From positions 23,270,043-23,334,042 of the forward strand of contig OZ023274.1 of NCBI GenBank assembly GCA_964007475.1: a stretch of 64,000 bases of DNA, read 5' to 3'. The stretch is from Hybos culiciformis (taxonomy: Eukaryota > Arthropoda > Insecta > Diptera > Hybotidae). This document shows positions 49,454-62,234 of the stretch, one piece after another (position 1 is the stretch's first letter; every line of letters starts with the position of its first letter). The position numbers and the translations under genes were made by a program. The notes beneath the pieces were generated by a model, which saw nothing but the letters and a program-made list of their open reading frames with translations, did not search any database and was not told the DNA's origin.

Positions 49454-52400
49454 GTGAAAAAAAAAAGAATAAAAAATTAAAATAAAAATACAAATTGTTA
49501 TTTTTCCACAAAATAAATATAAAAAAATTACCATTTTAACTATTAAAATTTAAATGTTTTTTTTTCTCTTTTTTTTTTTAGCGTTCACAAGATGGTTATT
49601 GGAGACAATATAATTTAAAAGTGAATTTATGTAATATGTTTAACATAAAACAACAGAGAATTCTTCAATTTCATGATTTGAGTACAACATCACAAATAAA
49701 AGAAAATTTTAAAACATTTCCACAATTACGTTATCCAAATTTTATTAATCAAAATAAATTAGAGCTTGATTGGCCATGTAAGCCGAGGATACGACCATTA
49801 CTATATGCAGATTCAACACATGATTTACCATTTTTTTCCACGTACTCAGGTGAACGTATAGCGCTTAAAATAATTAGTTGTAGAAAATTATTATAATAAC
49901 TTTTTATGTAAATTTTAACATAATTTTCAAGTCAGACTTATAATAAATTTTGCAGTCAAATTTAAATCATCAAAAACCCCTGTAATTATATTATAGTTTT
50001 TTCTAGAATTCAACATAATATCTTGGTCAAAGAAAGGACTTGTTGCTGCTGCATTTGGATCAGATTTAGTGATTTGGGCACCACGTAACGATGATACAGT
50101 AGTTTATAAAATAAAATATTCAAAATCATTGGCATTTAGTCCAGAAGGTAGTCATATTGCAATTGGAGTTAAATCAAACGGGAAACCTGGTAATTTTGAT
50201 TAATAATTTATAAATGTATTAGGTAATATTCAAGAACTATGAATTTACCATGATCGTTGTTTTTATTTTAGTTGATAATTTAATATTTTTACTAAATTAT
50301 GTTGTTTTTATAAAAGTTCCTAATAATTATAATATTGAAGCTTCATAAGCTTTGACATTTCTCTTGTGTGGGTAGTTGTAAGTCATAAATTTTAATTAAA
50401 TGTAGGATTCGTCAAATAAAGAACAATATCCAATACGTTTATGACTGAAATGTAATAGATGATAATGGTCCCGATGAAATTACCCTAAACTAAATGTATT
50501 ATTTTTTCAATAATATTTTACGCATACATACATATGAACGTCAATATATCTATATGAAGAAAAGTCAGAATTAAACAATGTTTAATTTTAAAAACTATGA
50601 TTTTTATGATCACAGTGTAAACTTATGTAGTTATTAAGCTAACATTATTACCTATATTTAAATCGCTTAATTTAATTGGAAAAACGTGCCATAGGAATAT
50701 TTTTATTAAAAAAATAGCTCTAAGTTATAATATTTTGTAATTGTCTTATATTATATATATGTTTGCATAAAGAGATAAACCTTGAGGCTTTGTAATTAAC
50801 AGCAGCATAAATTCTGTTTTTATTTAAATAATTATATATAACTAATCTCAATTGACTTGTATTTTTTTAATAATTTAATATAATTTAACAATAAATACGT
50901 AAAAATTTAATATCATTATATAATAATGTTATGCTCCTTATTACATGTAGGATAAAATAATTAAAAAAAAAAAAATATTTCTATTCAAATTTTGTAAAAT
51001 TTAATTGAAAATTTGAAATTATTATACAATAATTAACAGAAATTATTAACTTTATAAATTGAAATTGCAAGAAAATGCACGGAAAAACTTATTAATAAAA
51101 AATATGGAAAAAAATTAATTTCTTCGGAATACAAATATAATATGTACCTTACCTATGTATATTGTATGTATATTAATAATGAAAAAAAATGTCGACAAAC
51201 AGTGTTAAAGTTAAAGAAAAGGAAAAATAAGAATCTGTTAGAAAACTGTTAACAATATTAGAAATTATTATTCAGAATGAAAAAAAAAATTGATTTCTGC
51301 TAATTAAATTCAACACTTCACAGAAATTATTGACAGAAGCTGTTTATATTTTTACAATGTTTTTATTAAGTCACTTTCTTGTATGTTGTTTGTTTGTCTG
51401 TCCGCGAAATTTTGCAATCAAATTTAGAGCTGTAGCTTGTCGAAAATACCAGGTTTTCTTTTATAGAAATTTGAGTACGTTAGATAAGTCTTGATGTTTT
51501 TGTATATATGCGCCCAAAGGTTTTCGTTTTATAAGAATTAGAAACTGTTATTAAGTCTGTTCCCAAAATGTGGACAATTTATTCAGATAATTCTGCCAGG
51601 CTCATAAGAAAATTATTTTATACTTTTTAGTGCGCAAGAAAAACTTCGTTTTTTATAAAATGTATTTTTTATGATGTAAAAATTTATTTAAAAAACCTGT
51701 TATTAAAAATACAAAAATATTTTTGTCAATCAACAATTTGTTATAATGCTGAAATATATATCTTATTTAAGCAAATACTTTAAAATTTGTTATAAGAATA
51801 TAATATAATGAAATCCGCGTTAAACTCTGAAAATAAACAAGGCTTCCACTATTTCCCAGATATAAACATTAACATTTCACTTGTCTATCAACTACTGTTA
51901 GTTTTCTAACACACTGTCCTCATGATCGTTAACTTATTGACTTTTACATAAACGCTTACCCTTAAATATTTATAATATCGATCACCGTTATCACCAGTGT
52001 TACTGTCATCTAAATAATATAGTCATCGTTGTAGCAATGACATTATAACGTAGAAATACCTTTCTTTTATAATTAAAGAAAATTTTAAATTAAAAAACAG
52101 TAAGAACATATTTTTATATATAATTTTTTTTTTTACATCTTTTCAATATTTTAATTTTATTTTATTTATTTATTTTTAGTTCTTGAATTATGGCAAACAT
52201 ATGACGATAATATTTTATTTTTTACAAATAGTTTCACATTTAAAGAAGAATCTGATGAAATTTCGTGCATTGAATGGAGTCCAAATTCAGCATCAATTTT
52301 ATGCGGAACTAAGAGTGGAAAAATTTACTTATTTTCTACACCATCGTTAAAAAGAATAAAAATTTTACAGGGTCATACATCAAGAATAACATCTGTTAAA

Positions 52401-53491
52401 TTTAATCCAAAATCAAAATATTTTGCATCAAATGATGAAAATGGTAATATTATAATCCGAATATGGCCAACCTGTATTGTACATTTGGTTATTAAGTCAA
52501 AATATCAAACTAACACTTTTATGGATTGGCATCCTTGGAATGGAGTTGATCTTGCATATTGTAAATATACTTACATAGATTTTATTTTAACATTTATGTA
52601 TAATTTGGTCTAGTTGATTAACAATCAACTCAAATACACCAAAAGTACTTAGATTTCCGAAGAAGATTCCCTTATCAATTCCCTTCTCCAGATCTAAAAC
52701 CTATTATTTGTAAATTGAGACGACTCTCTAGATCTAGAAACGTTTATCTTTTATTTTTGTAAATTTAATTTTTCTTATTTTTTAGCTGAATCATTTCCAG
52801 GTTCTATTAAAATATTAAATGTTCAAAAAAATGAAACAGTAGCTCATTATTTGAGAAAAGGTTTTTTTTGCATGGTTGATGCATTGACATTTAGTAAAAT
52901 TTCTGGCGAATTAGTTATCAGTTGTTGTATTCAAGGTAATAATAATAATTATGACATCCATTATATAATACTTATAAAATTATAATAATGTATGTAGAAT
53001 TATATTATTAAATAATATAATTATAAAAAATCATTTTATGTAAGCTTCTACATTTTGAGTGTCTTGTTTGTATGCATTACGAGAAACAAAATGTTTAACG
53101 GTACTAATTACGAGTCAAAGCCAAATTGTAAATTAATAATATCGTTCCGCTTACCACTAAATCCAATAAAAATATCAAAATTTTTAAATTATAATTTTTT
53201 CTTTGTATTATTATAGAAAATGATAGTGAATCATTTTCTTGTGAAGTCCTTGTTATGGCATCATTGACCCGAATAGTTGATGTTTTGAAAACACATGATG
53301 ATCGTGTCAAAGTTTTAATGTGGAATCCAGATGGGACACAGTTGGCTACAGCTGGTGATGATGACACCCTGACAATATGGAATTTTCTAGGTGGAGATTG
53401 TACAAAAAAAACAAAAATTGAAAAAGAATCACAAAAAAATTCGAATAAAATTAATGTTAGTGCAATGTCTCAATTTAAATTTATGAGATAA
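49313..53491 (+). CDS. cort: Cdc20-family WD40 APC/C activator, probably cortex
   Basis: Six exons (49313-49453, 49582-49849, 50007-50189, 52180-52560, 52786-52935, 53217-53491) join in phase without a stop. With the proposed exon at 14144 the protein has 482 residues. Cdc20-family proteins bind the anaphase-promoting complex and present substrates to it. Visible: C-box DRFIPRR at 33-39; RILQF at 90-94 where the family has KILR-like sequence; FNIISWSKKGLVAAAFGSDL at the first blade (family: FYLN..DWS...AVGLG); GHTSRITSVKFNP; MDWHPW; and a last blade THDDRVKVLMWNPDGTQLAT...DDDTLTIWNF. The C terminus is FKFMR, where the family usually ends in IR. Sequence is much less conserved than fizzy or Cdh1, which favours the fast-evolving insect paralogue cortex. 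Symbol provisional; family assignment firm. Confidence 0.85.
49582..49849 (+). CDS. cort: Exon, linker region of the Cdc20-family gene
   Basis: Acceptor CTTTTTTTTTTTAG; ends TACTCAG/GTGAAC in phase 1. It encodes the linker between C-box and propeller, including QQRILQF and KPRIRPLLYADSTHDLP, which aligns with the KIP..P...LDAP.L segment of the family. Confidence 0.9.
50007..50189 (+). CDS. cort: Exon, first propeller blade
   Basis: Acceptor TTTTTTCTAG; phase 1 in and phase 1 out; donor CCTG/GTAATT. It encodes EFNIISWSKKGLVAAAFG, then SDLVIWAPRN, then SLAFSPEGSHIAIGVKSNGK: blade one and the start of blade two. Confidence 0.92.
50190..52179. other. Intron of the Cdc20-family gene
   Basis: About 2.0 kb, GT...AG. 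AT-rich, with no internal element having clear ends. A TTTGTCTGTCCG motif occurs at 51391-51404. Confidence 0.7.
52180..52560 (+). CDS. cort: Exon, middle propeller blades
   Basis: Acceptor TTTATTTTTAG; 381 bases; donor GCATATT/GTAAAT. It encodes VLELWQTYDDN, EISCIEWSPNSASILCGTKS, ILQGHTSRITSVKFNPKSKY, NGNIIIRIWPT and FMDWHPWNG, i.e. three WD-type blades. The preceding intron is about 2 kb, the longest of the 3' introns. Confidence 0.92.
52786..52935 (+). CDS. cort: Exon, sixth blade
   Basis: Acceptor TTATTTTTTAG; phase 1 in and out; donor CAAG/GTAATA. It encodes SESFPGSIKILNV and ALTFSKISGELVISCC, matching the family segments ...DR.I..WN and LLWSKNYKELVS. Confidence 0.9.
53217..53491 (+). 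CDS. cort: Last exon of the Cdc20-family gene
   Basis: Acceptor TATTATTATAG; 275 bases to TAA at 53489. It encodes the closing blade and a lysine/asparagine-rich tail ending FKFMR. The family normally ends in Ile-Arg, which docks on Cdc27; here Met-Arg keeps the arginine and a bulky aliphatic residue. Confidence 0.92.
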
Positions 53492-53677
53492 AATTTATTT
53501 ATAAAAATTTAAATTTATTACTAAATATCAACACAGTCAATCAATATGTTAAAAATTTTCTTCTCTTTCGTAACTATCGTCTAACATTAATATTATCTAG
53601 TTTTATTGGCGGGATAATGTTAATATAATTCTATCAATTTTTGTCAAATTTTTGTATAAATTGAAAATGTATGTAAA

Positions 53678-53778
53678 AATAAACTAATTTAATCCAACTG
53701 AAACTTTGATGTGAATAATTTAAAAATTGTAAAAAAAAAAAATAATTCCTAATATCAATAAAGGCTTATACAAATAAA
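53678..53778 (+). terminator. Candidate polyadenylation signals
   Basis: AATAAA occurs at 53678-53683, 53757-53762 and 53773-53778, 187 to 287 bases after the stop codon. In such AT-rich DNA the hexamer is common, so which one is used cannot be told. Confidence 0.4.
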
Positions 53779-54380
53779 GCAGGAATATAAAAATAATCTT
53801 AAATATTCGAATAATAAAAAAAATTATATATTTAATATATTTATTTCACTATTGTAATTATTACTAATATTATATTATATGTGTACATGAGAATTATTAT
53901 AATTTAAATCTTTAAATAAATTTAGTCTTAAAAAAAAAAAAAAAATAGATTTATATTTACATTTTAACACCCACATTTTATAAACAATTGTTTAATAAAT
54001 TTTGTCTGACATTTTTTTGTATTTAATCTTTGTTAGCGACATTTACTAGAAATAAATGTATATCTAGATATCAGCATCATATTAACTTTAGAAACTTAAA
54101 AAAGTAATTGTTATTAAGCTTATTATATTAAGAAAAATTTGTCAAGCGATAATAAATCAAATTTGCTACAGTTGTGCTTGATTAACCTTTTAAATCAACA
54201 TTGAACTTAAGTTTTAAGAAAATCTTTGATTTATACATTAAAAAAAATAATTAAAAATTTATGAATATAGTACGTAGAATTCTTCAAATTGTTCTATATT
54301 GGTTGGAAAAATATAACGATTTTTTATTTGGATTTCGATGAAATGTTCACATAAAACAAGTCCAACAACTCTACACAGGT

Positions 54381-54565
54381 AGAGTATGATTCAAATCACT
54401 TGACCAATCCGTTATGCAAAGCTTTCCCTTTCCATTACAAAATTCCATACAAAATTTGCATGAGCTTTTTTCTTAAATAATTTCCCCTAAATTTTGTATG
54501 TAATTTTGTAATGGAAAGGGAAAGCTTTGCATAACGGATTGGTCAAGTGATTTGAATCGTACTCT
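54381..54565. repeat. Long inverted repeat, 77-base arms, 31-base loop
   Basis: Arms 54381-54457 and 54489-54565 are complementary at 75 of 77 positions. The sequence is unique looking and not simple repeat. Either a recent foldback MITE or a locus that would make a hairpin RNA. It lies 0.9 kb downstream of the Cdc20-family gene. The ORF on the minus strand (54473-54673) only crosses one arm. Confidence 0.85.
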
Positions 54566-57500
54566 ATAAGAAGTTTTATTATTTATATGAGAAATAAATA
54601 GTAAGGATACCGACCCTCTACCCACATCATACTTTAATTCAAAAATTAACACAAACAATAAACTCGTTTTCAATTTATTTTCAACATCGTTCTTAATTTT
54701 ATTTCGAATTATGCAAATTACTGACCATTATAATAATTATATTTTATGGATTTTACATAAACTTAAACAATACAGAAAATCAAGAACAAAAGTTATAAAA
54801 CCAAATGTGTATATGATTTATGCGGTGGATTTATGTTATAAAAATAGAACAAATTTTTTGTCAGCTGATTTATATAAATTATTATACTTTTATATGTGCA
54901 ACTAAAAAAAAGAAAAAACCTTATGAAAAATATGAAAATAATTCAGACTTTAAATTAAATTAACTATCAATCATCATCACATTAAAAAAGTAAAACTATT
55001 TTTTGCATATTGGATAAAAAAAGTTCGTGTAGCACTTATTAGAAATGTTCAGATATTTTAGTACTTTTGTGGTTTTTTTCAGAGATAATAGGCATTATAA
55101 TTTATGGGTAATAACAGACGGAGAGGACGATGTTCATGTTGAGACATATATTGTTTAATAAACACTATTTGGTGATTGTTCGTTTGAATCAATATAAAAT
55201 AAAATTAAAATCAAACTCTTAATTGCTATGACATTTCACGTGTAAGCTTAATAAATAAAGGTATTAAATTAATTTAATTAATATTTTCATTCTCTATGTA
55301 AAACAACTGCAAACTAAATTTCAAAATCACAAATTTATTTGGGTCAATTGAAGAATTTGAAATTTCAGGAATTTTTTAAACTATATATAATTATAAAAAC
55401 ATGTCTTTAATGTGAAAACTTGTCCTTCCTGTAGAAATTATTACCATTAAAGTGACATTATCTTTAAATATTTATCAGTGGTTTTTAATTTGAACTACAT
55501 TTATGTACAGTACATACATATTAAAAGAGCATATATTTATGTTATTTTATGTTATTTATATTCCTATAGTGATGTCATTTTGATGTAGATTTGTGTTATT
55601 TTATTTATTTTTTTGTAAATTTTCTCAAATCTACCGACTAAAATTTATAAAAAAAAAAATAATTACAAATTTGATACAAATTTCTTATTTTATTTTACAT
55701 ATTGGTAAATTTGTTGATAAATTCTAATTTAATGCTAGTTGAAAATTTTTTTCAGATAGCTATAATATGTCAATAATGTATCTATTTGTAATTATAAACA
55801 CGAAAGCATAAATATTTCCAAAAGATATAAATCCTGGAATTTTTCTAATCCCTCCGTCAAGGTTGAAAAAGATTTTGTAATATTATAGGAAATCATTGAT
55901 TTCTCGGTCGATTTGATTTCAGGGCCTTTTAATTTCGATACGGGTTGAAAAGTTAAAAGCCTTAAGCTCTTAAAAGAAATCATTTTCAATAAACAATTTA
56001 TTAGAATTTTAATACAGACAACTGCACCTTTTTTTTTGTCAAAATCATGGTTACGCAGATTGCACTGATCGTCTTATTTTTCTCTCAATTTTAATTAAAT
56101 TTATTTATCTTATGTTTCCCCATTTTGGAACCGAAAAGTTTTTTTTACAAGACGAAGCTCATTTTTGAAGATTCACCTTCTTTTTAACCTTCAACAATTT
56201 TATTTTATCCAGAAATTTGAGAAATTATGAATTTCAGACTTCACTTTGGCATAAATTATTATTTTTATCCTTATATTGACATAATGTTGACTTAATTCGG
56301 AAAAATATATCTAAGGTATAAGATAATGTAGGTTTGTTTCAACAATTTATTTTTCAGTGATAAAATTCATATTTAATCTATGCAGTTTTTCATCATTAAT
56401 CTTAATTCTTTACCGCCAATTTTCAGTTATATTGAACTGCCGTGATTAAGGAAAAGCACTGTTCTTTGTTTTTATTTCGAATCTTAATTTTTCAAAGGCT
56501 CAATAAAGTTTCTACAAAATTCTTGTTAGAGATTTTCTTGAGTTTTTAATTCATTGCTACTTATTATCTTATTAACAAGATAAATATAAATTTCTAACTG
56601 TCTTTTTAAGCATAGAAGTACAATTATTATCGTAAAATGTGATGATTCCCAAATATACTAAACCGCACTTGCTCTCGTAACAACTAATCGGTATAAATAT
56701 ACCTCATATCGTTTTAAAATTTTACCTCTTCCATGGCTTGTTTATTCGATTTTCTAATTTTATTTTCTAGATTAAGTAAGTATAGTTAACCAATGCAATA
56801 TGAGATTTTCTTATTCAATTAAAAAAAAAAGACATACCTACTACGATTACGACTATTTCATTGATAAAAATATATACAATATGCATAATTTACACATGTG
56901 TGTGCCTAAAAACTTTTTTTTTGACCAGTTATTTTAACAAATTTATCTAATATAACAAGTTACATTCAATTTAATAACTATTGTTGTTAAATTAGTTTTA
57001 ATAGGCATGGTGTATAATGCTTTAAAAAAAATTTCAAATGTTTTTTTATTCAAAAATTACTTCAATTTAATATTATATATTAATATTACATCTTATTTAT
57101 GATTTGGTATGCAGCATCAAACATGGTTCATATCAAACTGAGATTTTGAAAGAAATAAAACTCCGACGAAACTTCAGTAATATTGCCAATATTTGTCTGT
57201 CCAGCTAATGATTTTGGTTGAAAAACGAAGAAAATTAAGTAGTTGAATATTTTTCAACTTCAAATATATTAAAAAGCAAAAATCTAAAAATAATGTAAAT
57301 TTTGAATTTCATTACAATTAATAAATTTCATCGTTATCAATGATTTAATTGATTCCATTTACTAATGTTACTATAGTTAACTACATATAAATTAAGAATC
57401 TCAGCAATGTAATAAAATTTTAAAAAATTTATTTTTAGTTAGTCTGGCGAACTAATATGTGCCGGCGAACTAATGTGCCCACAAAATTAAATTTAAATAG

Positions 57501-58503
57501 AAAATTTTAAAAATTTTTTTTTAATTTTTATTAACTAAACATGTAAATATCTTTTTTTTCATTTCAATAATCTTGAATGAAATGTCTCTTGTGAATTGTG
57601 ACAATTGTCAATAAAATCACTTTTAAAATTAAGTGGTTTGTATTTGAAATGTATTTTATACATTGAATTTAATTGGATGTGGTCTTGTATTTTCTACACA
57701 ATTTTCATTCAATTTCATTCAAATTTTTTTTAACATTATTGAGAATTTTTTTTTCTCTAAATTTTTTTCTATTTTGTATTTAATTTTTATTGAAGATATT
57801 TACATTTTTTTTTGTACTCAGAATTTCTTAAGTCTCAAAATTGTATGCATTTATTTCCACAATATTATATGTTCAGATTTCAAATAAGGTTTAAAAACTA
57901 TTTGTTGAAAATAAATTTTAGCCAGGAACTTCCATAAGAACAGGGGCTAAGACTTAGATTTTTCATCCACTTTCAAAATGAGTGGAATCATGTATAATAG
58001 GGAAGTGTAAGTTTATGGTCTATTTTTTCATCGAAGCAAATAAATGGTTGCACGGTTGAAGAGGGCAAATTATCTATATAATTAAATGATTTAACGAAAA
58101 AAAATGAAAATAAATTAAATTAGGAAATAATTTTAAGAAATACAAATTACAAGTATTTTTTGAGAGTTTTAGTTTAATTTTTTAATTCAAATTGAATTTG
58201 AAGAATTAAAAAAATATAGCTTTCTTTTTTAAATCGAACTTCTAGTTTGGTGCTATTTTCATTATACTGCAGCGTGTTCGTTCGTTAATTCGATTCTCAC
58301 TCCAGGAATTTGATTAAATACAAGTTCATAACTATCAGAATCACTAAAAAGCACGGATATATAAACAGGATATTTAACTCATACAAAATTTTCGTTCCCA
58401 AAAAATATCCATAGTATCACTTACCAGCGCTAGGTTAGTCCCTTATGTTGTTTACATTTATTAATTTAAAATATTCCAATTTTTCCCAAAATATTTTCCG
58501 ATC
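54566..58503. other. AT-rich sequence, no gene recognised
   Basis: Chance ORFs only (54711-54905, 55792-55989, 57663-57887). A 20-base unit (GGCGAACTAATRTG) is repeated twice at 57444-57480. A TTTGTCTGTCC motif occurs at 57192. Nothing else was found. Confidence 0.4.
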
Positions 58504-59243
58504 GGGGGTATTCTGGTCTAGAAATTTGAAAAAATCTTTTTTTTTTCATATTTTCAAAGTTTAAGAACATGTCCCTTTAAGAACATGTCTTTAAGAGGAT
58601 TTTAGAAAATTCAAAATATTTTCGGAGATATGGCTGTTTTATTAAAATAACATTTCATGAATTAGACTGGCGAGAAACTTTACGTGAAACTTTAAACGCG
58701 TTTTTCTCAAAACTATATTTTTTAAAACGATTGCCATGATAACTCAAGTCCTACTGAACCGATTTACTTCAAATTTTGTAGAGGTCTTCTTCATAGGCTT
58801 CTATATCGCATGAACTAGCCTCATCCCAAAATTTTAATGTTTACTATTTTTAAAAATTTCCAAAAACTCAAAAAAAGTGGTCCAAAAACAAATTTTTTTT
58901 CAAGTAGTCGCCATTTTGTAAAAAAAATTTTTTTTTTTCAACTCGTTTAGTTCGAACGATAGAGGCATTCGTATGGATTAATAATCGGTTTTGCTTTTTT
59001 TTTTTCGAATTGCCAGAAGGGCTGAATCGTGGCAATAGTCACGTGCCAAATTTTTGAGAGCCCCCACTTCATCAGCTGCGAACTCTTTGAATTTTGAATT
59101 TTTTACTTTTTTTTTTTTTTACTGTATTCTTAAAACATTAATAAATAAAATATAAAAAAATGGATACTAAAAATATTGATTGGTTTTTTTTACAGCACTT
59201 CAAAAATTGCATTAAATTCGTGCCTCTAGACCAGAATACCCCC
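58504..59243. mobile_element. TIR element with GGGGGTATTCTGGTCTAGA ends
   Basis: GGGGGTATTCTGGTCTAGA (58504-58522) is repeated in exact inverted form at 59225-59243, giving a 740-base non-coding element. The right flank is TTAA; the left flank is CGATC, so no target duplication is visible. Interior has poly-A and poly-T stretches and a short direct repeat (TTTAAGAACATGTC, twice, near 58562). Superfamily uncertain; a Kolobok-like assignment is possible from the TTAA flank but unproved. Confidence 0.8.
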
Positions 59244-61250
59244 TTAAGCTTAAGTTTTTCCGGCATAATCGCTTTCAAAAAGGAATTAAACATTGATTAT
59301 ATTTCTTTAAATTTTTTTACACGTTATTTTTTCGTTATTTTAAAAAAAAGCACTATTTTTCTTTTTTTAAATTAACTTTAAATTAAATTTTATTTTATAA
59401 ACTGACATTTAATTGTTTACTTCCGAAGTCGAACAATAATAAAATTTGTTTTAGTTATAAATTTTAACCAAAGCCAGCGAGCTTTCAAATTAACAAGTTT
59501 GTAAAATAATATTTTCAATAAATGTTTGCCTTTTTAAATATTTCTTTTTATTTTGTTGCTGCTAGGAAATCAGATAATCTTTCTTTGGTTAAAGACTTTT
59601 ATTTTATAATTAGTTATTGTTTTTATTTTAGAATAATTATTTTATAGTACTAAAAGAATATTTATTTTATAAACTAAAATTATAAACTTGAATAAGGGGT
59701 TATTCTGCGCCTCGTCGGTCATTTCGGCTAAAAGAAAAGTATTAACTTGAATAAGGGATTCAACAGTTTCGTATCGGTCCCTTATTCCTAACTGTGGTGA
59801 TTGAAACTACGGATTATTTTAAGTAACTTTTTTTTAATAAAATTTGTTCAGAAGTCAGCAATCCTGTTTATATATCCGAGCTAAAAAGTAAAAAAAAAAA
59901 ATTCAAAATTGAAATATTGGCTAATATGTTGTTTTGTACTTCAATGATATTTAACCATAATCACATTTCGACTAAACTTACCCAGTTATCTAGTTAGTTG
60001 ACAGGATTTCTACTTGTCTGTGCTACCACTGCTGTAACTTCTCAAACATCCTCATATACAATAATGATTTATAGCTTTACTTGTCTATTTACAGAAAATA
60101 TACTATATTAGAAAAATTATGTTCATTATACACTTCCTCTTATCAGACTATCTAGTAGATATATAACATAAAAAGAAATAAAAATAAAAAAAATTAACAT
60201 GTACATATCACATATTATCTATTTATGTTGTACATTATATTTAAAAATTAAAATTAGTTCATAACTATTAAAAATTAACTACCCATTTAATAAAGTACCT
60301 ACGTGATTGATAAACATTAACACAAATATTATAAAGATTAGATGACTAGTTTTAATCCTTTCGGTAAATACATAAAAAAAAAATTAAAATAAAAACGAGT
60401 TAAAAAAAAAAATTAATACAATTTTATTTAAAACATTTATCAAAAAAAAAAAAAAAAAAAAGCGATACATTTTTATTAGTAGTTTTTATGATGTTTAACA
60501 AAAAAAACAATAAACATATTTTAAGTAGCCACAGGGAGAACAACACAAAAATAAACAATTTTTGATTAAACAACAATATGAAAAAAAATAAAAATAAAAT
60601 AAAAATAAAAACACATATATGAGAGAGTAAAAAGGCGTGATTTTCATATTCAGAAAAAAACAACATAACAACGAAAATAGCGAAACAAAAACAAACGCCC
60701 ATTAAGCAAATATAAAAATCGCGCATTCACAAAATTGTTCATGCGTGAAAAATTTAAACAAAGTTTAAAAAAAAAAAAAAAAATACCCAAATATGCAATA
60801 TTTTGTTCTAAATTAAAAAAAAAAAAAAACTTAAACGGAAAAAATTGAAATAAAATAATTACATTGATAATAAAATTAATTGAATCATAAAAACAAGTTG
60901 TTAAAATTATGTTTAAAATAGAAATCTAAAAAAAAACAAATTAAACAAAAAATTTACAAATATTTAGTATGTGATCATTAAATTTTATTGTTTAAAAAAT
61001 TAATAAAAATATATAAATATATTAAACAAAAAAATTTTTTTTTGAAATCCATAAAAAGAAATATTTAGGTACCTATATAAAAAAAATTTCATTCATTAAA
61101 ATTTTTTTTCAAATAAAAATTTAATTCTTCAAAAAAGAACATTTACATCAATTTCCTTATTTTTTGTTCCATTTTATTGTATTATGTATGTATGAAAATG
61201 TAGAACAATCAGAGCAGAAAATTAAAAAAAAAAACATTACAAACACTTAA
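59244..61250. other. AT-rich sequence, no gene recognised
   Basis: A short unit (ACTTGAATAAGGGRTT) is repeated at 59689 and 59743. Long A runs at 60440-60460 and 60768-60830. The 100-codon minus-strand frame at 60424-60726 is F/L/I-rich low-complexity sequence. Confidence 0.4.
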
Positions 61251-61340
61251 TTCAAGCGAACAAATCGAAAAATTGACACAAATTCCAGTCCGAGGTGGGA
61301 ATTGAATCCACGATCGAACGCGCCGTAGTATAATGGCGAA
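61236..61340 (-). repeat. Possible tRNA-derived SINE head, minus strand
   Basis: On the minus strand, GTGGATTCAATTCCCACCTC resembles a T arm with B box (GTGG..TTCAATT..CCAC), preceded by GGCGCGTTCGATCG in the anticodon-arm position. It is followed by a body of about 60 bases and a run of T. The A box is weak. Could also be chance. Confidence 0.35.
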
Positions 61341-61533
61341 ACGAATCCTTCGAGTATGATTAATTAAAGTATAAATAAGGTTGGATGCACGTATATATTT
61401 TGGCATTTAAGTACTGAAAACGTTCTCTACTGATAAGGCATTTTAGCATTGGAGAGTCAGCCGGATGAATAAACATAATGCGAAAAGCCGAAACATACAG
61501 TTCAAGTACTATTGTATATTTACAATTGAAAAC

Positions 61534-61798
61534 ATTCATACGTCTGCTCAGAAATGAAACAACGTATAATGAAAAGTATAGTTTCGAGTAATTTGAGTTT
61601 AAAGATTTGAAAATTATTAAAAACGTATGGAAAAATAACAAGTAACATACAATTTTCATCTAAAAAACATATTTTAATCAACATTAAGAATATTCCAAAG
61701 TTGTACTTATAAAATCGAGTACGAGGAATCGAACGGTGCTATTGTCAAATAATTTCATAAATGTCATACGTTGTTTCATTTCTTAGCAGACGATATTC
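61534..61798. repeat. Inverted repeat pair, about 35-base arms
   Basis: Segments 61534-61569 and 61764-61798 are inverted copies sharing GAAATGAAACAACGTAT and GTCTGCT. They enclose about 195 bases with no ORF. It could be the ends of a small MITE; no target duplication was clear. Confidence 0.5.
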
Positions 61799-62234
61799 AA
61801 CAATTTGTTTTATTTTAAATTTTATTAGAACTTCAAAAATATTATTGAATTAGGGAAATTTTCAGATATGTATGTATAAAATTTTCTATTAAAAAATTAT
61901 TTATCATACATAATTTTTTACAAATAAAACAACAGTAGTACTGTGATTAAAATACGTAATGCAACTAATTCCACCATTCTTTATTCTAATTTATTTTTAA
62001 ATTACGATTTTAAAAATAAAATTATTTAGTAATATTTAGGTTTCAAGCATAATATTAAATAATTTAATTGAATTAAAAATACAAATAACCAAATATTAAT
62101 TTTAATTAAGTATTAAAATATGTCTTATTGGTATTAAAATTTATTTTAGTTATGATTTTTTATTTTAGGGATTTCCAGTAATTAATAATAATTTAGTGAA
62201 ATAATTTAGTTTAAATCTAATAGTAGATTATTAT

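Noticed and set aside
54473..54673. 66-codon minus-strand frame
   Set aside because: Lies across one arm of the long hairpin; no similarity.
60424..60726. 100-codon minus-strand frame resembling a membrane protein
   Set aside because: The F/L/I richness follows from A-rich sequence on the + strand; no other support.
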